DNA of 64,000 bases, from positions 156,296,012 to 156,360,011 of the forward strand of contig OZ010791.1 of assembly GCA_963932465.1 (NCBI GenBank). Reading direction: 5' to 3'. Below are positions 46,301-59,909 of the stretch, one piece after another. The stretch's first letter is position 1. Each line of letters begins with the position of its first letter. The stretch comes from Maratus speciosus. Its lineage: Eukaryota; Arthropoda; Arachnida; Araneae; Salticidae. A program made the position numbers and the translations under genes. The notes under the pieces were generated by a model. It did not search any database. It was not told where the DNA came from and was given only the letters and a program-made list of their open reading frames with translations.

Positions 46301-49300
46301 CTATTAATTTTAATGTTAAAGCTGCTAATTTACCATGTTTATCTGTAAAACATGTTTGTTGAACATGGGAATGTTTATCTGAGAATTAATAGTATCCTAA
46401 AGACCGAAATTCCGGGTCCATAAAACTGATTAACACACTATAAAAGTTACTCGGAAACGTTTCCTAAAATCAGTGCAGTAAAATAAACTATTAATTTTAA
46501 TGCTAATGCTGCTAATTTACCATGTTTATCTGTAAAGCATGTTTGTTGAACATGGAAATGTTTATCTGAGAATTGATAGCATCCTAAAGGCCGACATTCC
46601 GGGTCCATAAAACTGATTTATACAATATAAAAATTACTCGGAAACGTTTCCGAAAATCGGTGAAGTAAAAGAAACTATTAATGTTAATGCAGTTAATTTA
46701 CTAACATGTTTGTTGAACATGGAAATGATTATCCGAGAATTGATAGTATCCTAAAGACCGATATTAAGGGTCAATAAAACTGATTTATAAAATATAAAAA
46801 TTACTCGGAAAAGTTTCCGAAAATCGATGCAGTAAAATAAACTATTAATTTTAATGTTAATGCTGCTAATTTACCATGTTTATCTGTAAAACTTGTTTGT
46901 TGAACATGGAAATGTTCATCTGAGAATTGATAGTATCCTAAAGACCGATATTCCGGGTCCATAAAATTGACTTATACAATATCAAAATTACTCGGAAACG
47001 TTTTCGAAAATCGATGCAGTAAAAGAAACTATTAATGTTAATGCTGTTAATTTACTAACATGTTTGTTGAACATGGAAATGTTTAACTGAGAATTGATAG
47101 TATCCTAAAGACCGATATTCCGGGTCCATAAAACTGATTTATACAATATTAAAAAAAAATTACTCGGAAACGTTTCCGAAAATCGGTGCAGTAAAATACA
47201 CTATTAATATTAATGTTAATGCTGCTAATTTATAATGTTTATCTGTAAATCATGTTTGTTGAGCATGGGAATGTTCATCTGAGAACTGATAGTATCCTAC
47301 ACCGATATTCCGGGTCCATAAAACTGATTTATACAACATAAAAATTACTCGGAAAAGTTTCCGAAAATCAGTGCAGTAAAAGGAACTATTAAATTTAATG
47401 TTAATGCTGCTAATTTACTATGTTTATCTGTAAAACATGTTTGTTGAACATGGGAATGTTTATCTGAGAATTGATAGTATCCTACAGACCGATATTTCGG
47501 GTCCTAAAAAGAATGCTGTTAATTTACTAACATGTTTGTTAAACATGGAAATGTTTATCTGAGAATTGATAGTATCCTAAAGACCGATATTCCGGGTCCA
47601 TAAAAGTGATTTATACAATATAAAAATTACTCGAAAACGTTTCCTAAAATCAGTGCAGTAAAATAAACTATTAATTTTTAATGCTAATGCTGCTAATTTA
47701 CCATGTTTATTTGTGAAAAAAAATTTTGAACACGGAAACGTTTATCTAAGAATTCGTAGTACCCTAAACACCGATATTCCAGGTTCATAAAACTGGTTAA
47801 TACACTATAAAAGTTACTCTTAATCATTTCCGAAAACCGGTGCAGTAAAAGATACTATTAATTTAAATGTTAATGTTATTAATTTTTTCATGTTTATATG
47901 TGAAACATGTTTGTTGAACATGGGAATGTTTATCTGAGAATTGATAGTATCCTAAAGACCGATATTCCGGGTCCTTAAAACTGATTTATACAATATAAAA
48001 ATTACTCGGAAACGTTTCCGAAAATCGGTGCAGTAAAATAAACTATTAATTTTAATGTTAATGCTGCAAATTTACCATGTTTATGTGTAAAACATGTTTG
48101 TTGAACATGGGAATGTTTATCTGAGAATTAATAGTATCCTAAAGACCGAAATTCCGGGTCCATAAACCTGATTAACACACTGTAAAAGTTACTCGGAAAC
48201 GTTTCCTAAAATCAGTGCAGAAAAAAAACTGTTAATTTTAATCGTAATGCTGCTAATTTACCATGTTTATCTGTAAAGCATGTTTGTTGAACATGGAAAT
48301 GTTCATCTGAGAATTGATAGTATCCTAAAGACCGATATTCCGGGACCATAAAACTGACTTTTACAATATCAAAATTACTCGGAAACCTTTTCAAAAACCG
48401 GTGCAGTAAAAGAAACTATTAATGTTAATGCTGTTAATTTACTTACATGTTTGTTGAACATGAAAATGTTTAACTGAGAATTGATAGTATCCTAAAGTCC
48501 GATATTTCGGGTCCATAAAACTGATTTATAAAATATAAAAAAAAATTACTCGGAAACGTTTCCGAAAATCGGTGCAGTAAAATAAACTATTAATTTTAAT
48601 GTTAATGCTGCTAATTTACCATGATTATCAATAAAACATGTTTGTTGAACATGGCAATGTTTATCTGAGAATTGATAGTATCCGAAAGACCGATATTCCG
48701 GGTCCATAAAACTGATTTATACAATATAAAAATTACTTGGAAAAGTTTCCGAAAATCGGTGCAGTAAAAGAAACTATTAATTTTAATGTTAATGCTACTA
48801 ATTTACCATGCTTATCTGTAAAACATGTTTGTTGAACATGGGAATGTTTATCTGAGAATTGATAGTATCCTACAGACCGATATTCCGGGTCCTAAAAAGA
48901 ATGCTGTTAATTTACTAACATGTTTGTTGAACATGGGAATGTTCATCTGAGAACTGATAGTATCCTAAAGACCGATATTCCAGGTCCATAAAACTGACTT
49001 ATACAATATCAAAATTACTCGGAAACGTTTCTGAAAATCGGTGCAGTAAAATATACTATTAATTTTAATGTTAATGCTGCTAATTTACCATGTTTATATG
49101 TAAAACACGTTTGTAGAACATGGGAATATTTATCTGAGAATTAATACTATCCTAAAGACCGAAATTCCGGGTCCATAAAACTGATTAACACACTGTAAAA
49201 GTTACTCGGAAACGTTTCCTAAAATCAGTGCAGGAAAATAAACTATTAATTTTAATGCTAATGCTGCTAATTTACCATGTTTATCTGTAAAGCATGTTTG

Positions 49301-50035
49301 TTGAACATGGAAATGTTTATCTGAGAATTGATAGCATCCTAAAGGCCGATATTCCGGGTCCATAAAACTGATTTATACAATATAAAAATTACTCGGAAAC
49401 GTTTCCGAAAATCGGTGAATATAAAGAAACTATTAATGTTAATGCTGTTAGTTTACTAACATGTTTGTTGAACATGGAAATGTTTATCTGAGAATTGATA
49501 GTATCCTAAAGACCGATATTACGGGTCAATAAAACTGATTTATGCAATATAAAAATTACTCGGAAAAGTTTCCGAAAATCGATGCAGTAAAATAAACTAT
49601 TATTTTTAATGTTAATGCTGCTAATTTACCATGTTTATCTGTAAAACATGTTTGTTGAACATGGAAATGTTCATCTGAGAATTGATAGTATCCTAAAGAC
49701 CGATATTCCGGGACCATAAAACTGACTTATACAATATCAAAATTACTCGGAAACCTTTTCAAAAATCGGTGCAGTAAAAGAAACTATTAATGTTAATGCT
49801 GTTAATTTGATTACATGTTTGTTGAACATGGAAATGTTTAACTGAGAATTGATAGTATCCTAAAGACCGATATTCCGGGTTCATAAAACTGATTTATACA
49901 ATATAAAAATTACTCGAAAACGTTTCCTAAAATCAGTGCAGTAAAATAAACTATTAATTTTAATGTTAATGCTGCTAATTTACCATGTTTATCTGTAAAA
50001 CATGTTTGTTGAACATGGGAATGTTTATCTGAGAA
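43305..50035. repeat. Rearranged higher-order block
   Basis: Marker variants occur at 44070, 46452 and 48212, with spacings (about 3.0, 4.1 and 7.4 kb between equivalents) that fit partial deletions and duplications of the 4.2-kb class. Confidence 0.6.
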
Positions 50036-53000
50036 TTGCTAGTATCCTAGAGACCGATATTCCGGGTCCTAAAAATAATGCTGTTAATTTACTAACATGT
50101 TTGTTGAACATGGGAATGTTGATCTGAGAACTGATAGTATCCTAAAGACCGATATTCCGGGTCCATAAAACTGACATATACAATATCAAAATTACTCGGA
50201 AACGTTTTCGAAAATAGCTGCAGTAAAATAAACTATTAATTTTAATGTTAATGCTGCTAATTTACCATGATTATCAATAAAACATGTTTGTTGAACATGG
50301 CAATGGTTATCTGAGAATTGATAGTATCCTAAAGACCGATATTCCGGGTCCATAAAACTGATTTATACAATATAAAAATTACTTGGAAAAGTTTCCGAAA
50401 ATCGGTGCAGTAAAAGAAACTATTAATTTTAATGTTAATGCTGCTAATTTACCATGTTTATCTCTAAAACATGTTTGTTGAACATGGGAATGTTTATCTG
50501 AGAATTGATAGTATCCTAAAGACCGATATTCCGGGTCCATAAAATTGATTTATACAATATAAAAATTGCTCGAAAACGTTTCCTAAAATCAGTGCAGTAA
50601 AATAAACTATTAATTTTAATGCTAATGCTGCTAATTTACCACGTTTATTTGTGAAAAAAAATTTTGAACACGGAAATGTTTATCTGAAAATTCGTAGTAC
50701 CCTAATGACCGATATTCCAGGTTCATAAAACTGATTAATACACTATAAAAGTTATTCTTAAACATTTCCGAAAACAGGTGCAGTAAAAGATACTATTAAT
50801 TTGAATGTTAATGTTATTAATTTTTTCATGTTTATATGTGAAACATGTTTGTGGAACATGGGAATGTTTATCTGAGAATTGATAGCATCATAAAGACCGA
50901 TATTCCGGGTCCATAAAACTAATTTATACAATATAAAAATTACTCGGAAACGTTTCCGAAAGTCGGTGCATTAAAATATACTATTAATTTTAATGTTAAT
51001 GCTGCTAATTTACCATGTTTATCTGTAAAACATGTTTGTTGAACATGGGAATGTTTATCTGAGAATTGCTAGTATCCTAGAGACCGATATTCCGGGTCCT
51101 AAAAATAATGCTGTTAATTTACTAACATGTTTGTTGAACATGGGAATGTTGATCTGAGAACTGATAGTATCCTAAAGACCGATATTCCGGGTCCATAAAA
51201 CTGACATATACAATATCAAAATTACTTGGAAAAGTTTCCGAAAATCGGTGCAGTAAAAGAAACTATTAATTTTAATGTTAATGCTGCTAATTTACCATGT
51301 TTATCTCTAAAACATGTTTGTTGAACATGGGAATGTTTATCTGAGAATTGATAGTATCCTAAAGACCGATATTCCGGGTCCATAAAATTGATTTATACAA
51401 TATAAAAATTGCTCGAAAACGTTTCCTAAAATCAGTGCAGTAAAATAAACTATTAATTTTAATGCTAATGCTGCTAATTTACCACGTTTATTTGTGAAAA
51501 AAAATTTTGAACACGGAAATGTTTATCTGAAAATTCGTAGTACCCTAATGACCGATATTCCAGGTTCATAAAACTGATTAATACACTATAAAAGTTATTC
51601 TTAAACATTTCCGAAAACAGGTGCAGTAAAAGATACTATTAATTTGAATGTTAATGTTATTAATTTTTTCATGTTTATATGTGAAACATGTTTGTGGAAC
51701 ATGGGAATGTTTATCTGAGAATTGATAGCATCATAAAGACCGATATTCCGGGTCCATAAAACTAATTTATACAATATAAAAATTACTCGGAAAAGTTTCC
51801 GAAAGTCGGTGCATTAAAATATACTATTAATTTTAATGTTAATGCTGCTAATTTACCATGTTTATCTGTAAAACATGTTTGTTGAACATGGGAATGTTTA
51901 TCTGAGAATTGCTAGTATCCTAGAGACCGATATTCCGGGTCCTAAAAATAATGCTGTTAATTTACTAACATGTTTGTTGAACATGGGAATGTTGATCTGA
52001 GAACTGATAGTATCCTAAAGACCGATATTCCGGGTCCATAAAACTGACATATACAATATCAAAATTACTCGGAAACGTTTTCGAAAATAGCTGCAGTAAA
52101 ATAAACTATTAATTTTAATGTTAATGCTACTAATTTACCATGATTATCAATAAAACATGTTTGTTGAACATGGCAATGGTTATCTGAGAATTGATAGTAT
52201 CCTAAAGACCGATATTCCGGGTCCATAAAACTGATTTATACAATATAAAAATTACTTGGAAAAGTTTCCGAAAATCGGTGCAGTAAAAGAAACTATTAAT
52301 TTTAATGTTAATGCTGCTAATTTACCATGTTTATCTCTAAAACATGTTTGTTGAACATGGGAATGTTTATCTGAGAATTGATAGTATCCTAAAGACCGAT
52401 ATTCCGGGTCCATAAAATTGATTTATACAACATAAAAATTGCTCGAAAACGTTTCCTAAAATCAGTGCAGTAAAATAAACTATTAATTTTAATGCTAATG
52501 CTGCTAATTTACCACGTTTATTTGTGAAAAAAAATTTTGAACACGGAAATGTTTATCTGAAAATTCGTAGTACCCTAATGACCGATATTCCAGGTTCATA
52601 AAACTGATTAATACACTATAAAAGTTATTCTTAAACATTTCCGAAAACAGGTGCAGTAAAAGATACTATTAATTTGAATGTTAATGTTATTAATTTTTTC
52701 ATGTTTATATGTGAAACATGTTTGTGGAACATGGGAATGTTTATCTGAGAATTGATAGCATCATAAAGACCGATATTCCGGGTCCATAAAACTAATTTAT
52801 ACAATATAAAAATTACTCGGAAACGTTTCCGAAAGTCGGTGCATTAAAATATACTATTAATTTTAATGTTAATGCTGCTAATTTACCATGTTTATCTGTA
52901 AAACATGTTTGTTGAACATGGGAATGTTTATCTGTGAATTGATAGTATCCTACAGACCGATATTCCGGGTCCTAAAAAGAATGCTGTTAATTTACTAACA

Positions 53001-53190
53001 TATTTGTTGAACATGGAAATGTTTATCTGAGAATTGATAGTATCCTAAAGACCGATATTCTGCGTCCATAAAACTGATTTATACAACATAAAAATTACTC
53101 GGAAACGTTTCCGAAAATCGGTGCATTAAAATATACTATTAATTTTAATGTTAATGCTGCTAATTTACCATGTTTATCTGTAAAACATGT
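50036..53190. repeat. Short-period amplification inside the satellite
   Basis: The variant GAATTGCTAGTATCCTAGAG recurs at 50036, 51066 and 51910 (1030 and 844 bp), and TTTATCTCTAAAACATG at 50458, 51298 and 52326 (about 840 and 1028 bp). The two periods differ by one 187-bp monomer. Confidence 0.85.
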
Positions 53191-56100
53191 TTGGTGAAAA
53201 TGGGAATGTTTATCTGAGAATCGATATTATCCTAAAGACAGAAATTCCGGGTCAATAAAACTGATTTATACAATATAAAAATTACTCGGAAAAGTTTCCG
53301 AAAATCGATGCAGTAAAATAAACTATTATTTTTAATGTTAATGCTGCAAATTTACCATGTTTATCTGTAAAACATGTTTGTTGAACATGGGAATGTTTAT
53401 CTGAGAATTAATAGTATCCTAAAGACCGAAATTCCGGGTCCATAAACCTGATTAACACACTGTAAATGTTACTCGGAAACGTTTCCTAAAATCAGTGCAG
53501 AAAAAAAACTGTTAATTTTAATCCTATTGCTGCTAATTTACCATGTTTATCTGTAAAGCATGTTTGTTGAACATGGAAATGTTCATCTGAGAATTGATTG
53601 TATCCTAAAGACCGATATTCCGGGTCCATAAAATTGACTTATACAATATCAAAATTACTCGGAATCCTTTTCGAAAATCGGTGCAGTAAAAGAAACTATT
53701 AATGTTAATGCTGTTAATTTACTTACATGTTTGTTGAACATGGCAATGTTTATCTGAGAATTGATAGTATCCTAAAGACCGATATTGCGGGTCCATAAAA
53801 CTGATTTATACAATATAAAAATTACTTTGAAAAGTTTCCGAAAATCGGTGCAGTAAAAGAAACTATTAATTTTAATGTTAATGCTGCTAATTTACCATGT
53901 TTATCTGTAAAACATGTTTGTTGAACATGGGAATGTTTATCTGAGAATTGATAGTATCCTACAGACCGATATTCCGGGTCCTAAAAAGAATGCTGTTAAT
54001 TAGCTAACATGTTTGTTGAACATTGGAATGTTCATCTGGGAACTGATAGTATCCTAAATACCGATATTCCGGGTCCATAAAACTGACTTATACAATATCA
54101 AAATTACTCGGAAACGTTTTCTAAAATAGGTGCAGTAAAAGAAACTATTAATGTTAATGCTGTTAATTTACTAACATGTTTGTTGAACTTGGAAATGTTT
54201 ATCTGAGAATTGATAGTATCCTAAAGACCGATATTCTGCGTCCATAAAACTGATTTATACAACATAAAAATTACTCGGAAACGTTTCCGAAAATCGGTGC
54301 AGTAAAATATACTATTAATTTTAATGTTAATGCTGCTAATTTACCATGTTTATCTGTAAAACATGTTTGTTGAACATGGGAATGTTTATCTGTGAATTGA
54401 TAGTATCCTACAGACCGATATTCCGGGTCCTAAAAAGAATGCTGTTAATTTACTAACATGTTTGTTGAACATGGAAATGTTTATCTGAGAATTGATAGTA
54501 TCCTAAAGACCGATATTCCGGGTCCATAAAACTGATTTATACAATATAAAAATTACTCGGAAACGTTTCCGAAAATCGGTGCAGTAAAATATACTATTAA
54601 TTTTAATGTTAATGCTGCTAATGTACCATGTTTATCTGTAAAACATGTTTGTTGAACATGGGAATGTTTATCTGTGAATTGATAGTATCCTACAGACCGA
54701 TATTCCGGGTCCTAAAAAGAATGCTGTTAATTTACTAACATGTTTGTTGAACATGGAAATGTTTATGTGAGAATTGATAGTATCCTAAAGACCGATATTC
54801 CGGGTCCATAAAACTGATTAACACACTATAAAAATAACTCGGAAGCGTTTCCGAAAATCAGTGCAGTAAAATAACTATTAAGTTTAATGCTAATGCTGTT
54901 AATTTACCATGTTTATTTGTGAAAAAAAATTTTGAACACGGAAATGTTTATCTGAAAATTCGTAGTACCCTAAAGACCGATATTCCAGGTTCATAAAACT
55001 GATTAATACACTATAAAAGTTACTCTTAAACATTTCCGAAAACCGGTGCAGTAAAAGACACTATTAATTTGAATGTTAATGTTATTAATTTTTTCATGAT
55101 TATATGTGAAACATGTTTCTTGAACATGGGAATGTTTATCTGAGAATTGATAGCATCCTAAAGACCGATATTCCGGGTCCATAAAACTGATTTATACAAT
55201 ATAAAAATTACTCGGAAACGTTTCCAAAAATCGGTGAAGTAAAATAAACTATTAATTTTAATGTTAATGCTGCTAATTTATAATGTTTATCTGTAAATCA
55301 TGTTTGTTGAACATGGGAATGTTTATCTGAGAATTGATAGTATCCTACAGACCGATATTCCGGGTCCTAAAAAGAATGCTGTTAATTTACTAACATGTTT
55401 GTTGAGCATGGGAATGTTCATCTGAGAACTGATAGTATCCTACACCGATAATCCGGGTCCATAAAACTGATTTATACAACATAAAAATTACTCGGAAAAG
55501 TTTCCGAAAATCAGTGCAGTAAAAGGAACTATTAAATTTAATGTTAATGCTGCTAATTTACTATGTTTATCTGTAAAACATGTTTGTTGAACATGGGAAT
55601 GTTTATCTGAGAATTGATAGTATCCTACAGACCGATATTTCGGGTCCTAAAAAGAATGCTGTTAATTTACTAACATGTTTGTTAAACATGGAAATGTTTA
55701 TCTGAGAATTGATATTATCGTAAAGACCGATATTCCGGGTCCATAAAACTGATTTATACAATATAAAAATTACTCGAAAACGTTTCCTAAAATCAGTGCA
55801 GTAAAATAAACTATTAATTTTTAATGCTAATGCTGCTAATTTACCAAGTTTATTTGTGAAAAAAAATTTTGAACACGGAAACGTTTATCTAAGAATTCGT
55901 AGTACCCTAAAGACCGATATTCCAGGTTCATAAAACTGGTTAATACACTATAAAAGTTACTCTTAAACATTTCCGAAAACCGGTGCAGTAAAAGATACTA
56001 TTAATTTAAATGTTAATGTTATTAATTTTTTCATGTTTATATGTGAAACATGTTTGTTGAACATGGGAATGTTTATCTGAGAATTGATAGCATCATAAAG

Positions 56101-59100
56101 ACCGATATTCCGGGTCCATAAAACTAATTTATACAATATAAAAATTACTCGGAAACGTTTCCGAAAATCGGTGCAGTAAAAGCACTTATTAATGTTAATG
56201 CTGTTAATTTACTATCATGTTTGTTGAACATGGAAATGTTTATCTGAGAATTGATAGTATCCTAAAGACCGATATTCCGGGTCCTTAAAACTGATTTATA
56301 CAATATAAAAATTACTCGGAAACGTTTCCGAAAATCGGTGCAGTAAAATAAACTATTAATTTTAATGTTAATGCTGCAAATTTACCATGTTTATCTGTAA
56401 AACATGTTTGTTGAACATGGGAATGTTTATCTGAGAATTAATAGTATCCTAAAGACCGAAATTCCGGGTCCATAAACCTGATTAACACACTGTAAAAGTT
56501 ACTCGGAAACGTTTCCTAAAATCAGTGCAGAAAAAAACTGTTAATTTTAATCGTAATGCTGCTAATTTACCATGTTTATCTGTAAAGCATGTTTGTTGAA
56601 CATGGAAATGTTCATCTGAGAATTGATAGTATCCTAAAGACCGATATTCCGGGACCATAAACCTGACTTTTACAATATCAAAATTACTCGGAAACCTTTT
56701 CAAAAACCGGTGCAGTAAAAGAAACTATTAATGTTAATGCTGTTAATTTACTTACATGTTTGTTGAACATGGAAATGTTTAACTGAGAATTGATAGTATC
56801 CTAAAGTCCGATATTTCGGGTCCATAAAACTTATTTATAAAATATAAAAAAAAATTACTCGAAAACGTTTCCGAAAATCGGTGCAGTAAAATAAACTATT
56901 AATTTTAATGTTAATGCTGCTAATTTACCATGATTATCAATAAAACATGTTTGTTGAACATGGCAATGTTTATCTGAGAATTGATAGTATCCGAAAGACC
57001 GATATTCCGGGTCCATAAAACTGATTTATACAATATAAAAATTACTTGGAAAAGTTTCCGAAAATCGGTGCAGTAAAAGAAGCTATTAATTTTAATGTTA
57101 ATGCTGCTAATTTACCATGCTTATCTGTAAAACATGTTTGTTGAACATGGGAATGTTTATCTGAGAATTGATAGTATCCTACAGACCGATATTCCGGGTC
57201 CTAAAAAGAATGCTGTTAATTTACTAACATGTTTGTTGAACATGGGAATGTTCATCTGAGAACTGATAGTATCCTGAAGACCGATATTCCAGGTCCATAA
57301 AACTGACTTATACAATATCAAAATTACTCGGAAACGTTTCTGAAAATCGGTGCAGTAAAATATACTATTAATTTTAATGTTAATGCTGCTAATTTACCAT
57401 GTTTATATGTAAAACACGTTTGTTGAACATGGGAATATTTATCTGAGAATTAATAGTATCCTAAAGACCGAAATTCCGGGTCCATAAAACTGATTAACAC
57501 ACTGTAAAAGTTACTCGGAAACGTTTCCTAAAATCAGTGCAGTAAAATAAACTATTAATTTTAATGCTAATGCTGCTAATTTATCATGTTTATCTGTAAA
57601 GCATGTTTGTTGAACATGGAAAAGTTTATCTGAGAATTGATAGCATCCTAAAGGCCGATATTCCGGGTCCATAAAACTGATTTATACAATATAAAAATTA
57701 CTCGGAAACGTTTCCGAAAATCGGTGAAAAAAAAGAAACTATTAATGTTAATGCTGTTAGTTTACTAACATGTTTGTTGAACATGGAAATGTTTATCTGA
57801 GAATTGATATATCCTAAAGACCGATATTACGGGTCAATAAAACTGATTTATGCAATATAAAAATTACTCGGAAAAGTTTCCGAAAATCGATGCAGTAAAA
57901 TAAACTATTATTTTTAATGTTAATGCTGCTAATTTACCATGTTTATCTGTAAAACATGTTTGTTGAACATGGAAATGTTCATCTGAGAATTGATAGTATC
58001 CTAAAGACCGATATTCCGGGACCATAAAACTGACTTATACAATATCAAAATTACTCGGAAACCTTTTCAAAAATCGGTGCAGTAAAAGAAACTATTAATG
58101 TTAATGCTGTTAATTTACATACATGTTTGTTGAACATGGAAATGTTTAACTGAGAATTGATAGTATCCTAAAGACCGATATTCCGGGTTCATAAAACTGA
58201 TTTATACAATATAAAAATTACTCGAAAACGTTTCCTAAAATCAGTGCAGTAAAATAAAATATTAATTTTAATGTTAATGCTGCTAATTTACCATGTTTAT
58301 CTGTAAAACATGTTTGTTGAACATGGGAATGTTTATCTGAGAATTGCTAGTATCCTACAGACCGATATTCCGGGTCCTAAAAATAATGCTGTTAATTTAC
58401 TAACATGTTTGTTGAACATGGGAATGTTGATCTGAGAACTGATAGTATCCTAAAGACCGATATTCCGGGTCCATAAAACTGACATATACAATATCAAAAT
58501 TACTCGGAAACGTTTTCGAAAATAGCTGCAGTAAAATAAACTATTAATTTTAATGTTAATGCTGCTAATTTACCATGATTATCAATAAAACATGTTTGTT
58601 GAACATGGCAATGGTTATCTGAGAATTGATAGTATCCTAAAGACCGATATTCCGGGTCCATAAAACTGATTTATACAATATAAAAATTACTTGGAAAAGT
58701 TTCCGAAAATCGGTGCAGTAAAAGAAACTATTAACTTTAATGTTAATGCTGCTAATTTACCATGTTTATCTCTAAAACATGTTTGTTGAACATGGGAATG
58801 TTTATCTGAGAATTGATAGTATCCTAAAGACCGATATTCCGGGTCCATAAAATTGATTTATACAATATAAAAATTGCTCGAAAACGTTTCCTAAAATCAG
58901 TGCAGTAAAATAAACTATTAATTTTAATGCTAATGCTGCTAATTTACCATGTTTATTTGTCAAAAAAATTTTGAACACGGAAGTGTTTATCTGAAAATTT
59001 GTAGTACCCTAATGACCGATATTCCAGGTTCATAAAACTGATTAATACACTATAAAAGTTATTCTTAAACATTTCCGAAAACAGGTGCAGTAAAAGATAC

Positions 59101-59909
59101 TATTAATTTGAATGTTAATGTTATTAATTTTTTCATTTTTATATGTGAAACATGTTTGTTGAACATGGGAATGTTTATCTGAGAATTGATAGCATAATAA
59201 AGACCGATATTCCGGGTCCATAAAACTAATTTATACAATATAAAAATTACTCGGAAACGTTTCCGAAAGTCGGTGCATTAAAATATACTATTAATTTTAA
59301 TGTTAATGCTGCTAATTTACCATGTTTATCTGTAAAACATGTTTGTTGAACATGGGAATGTTTATCTGTGAATTGATAGTATCCTACAGACCGATATTCC
59401 GGGTCCTAAAAAGAATGCTGTTAATTTACTAACATATTTGTTGAACATGGAAATGTTTATCTGAGAATTGATAGTATCCTAAAGACCGATATTCTGCGTC
59501 CATAAAACTGATTTATACAACATAAAAATTACTCGGAAACGTTTCCGAAAATCGGTGCATTAAAATATACTATTAATTTTAATGTGAATGCTGCTAATTT
59601 ACCATGTTTATCTGTAAAACATGTTTGTTGAACATGGGTATGTTTATCTGTGAATTGATAGTATCCTACAGACCGATATCCCGGGTCCTAAAAAGAATGC
59701 TGTTAATTTACTAACATGTTTGTTGAACATGGAAATGTTTATCGGAGAATTGATAGTATCCTAAAGACCGATATTCCGGGTCCATAAAACTGATTTATAC
59801 AATATAAAAATTTCTCGGAAACGTTTCCAAAAATCGGTGAAGTAAAATAAACTATTAATTTTAATGTTAATGCTGCTAATTTACCATGTTTATCTGTAAA
59901 ACATGTTTG
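53191..59909. repeat. Higher-order repeat, 6.7-kb class
   Basis: Rare variants repeat exactly 6716 bp apart: TTTGGTGAAAATGGGAATG at 53191/59907, and CTCGGAAGCGTTTCCG at 54839/61555. Confidence 0.85.

Noticed and set aside
32413..56703. Repeated minus-strand frame of about 60 codons (32413, 36793, 41060, 44070, 48212, 56482) beginning MKRFPSNFDI
   Set aside because: It recurs only because the same satellite variant is copied in each higher-order repeat. It crosses a monomer boundary, has no motif, and closely related monomers interrupt it.
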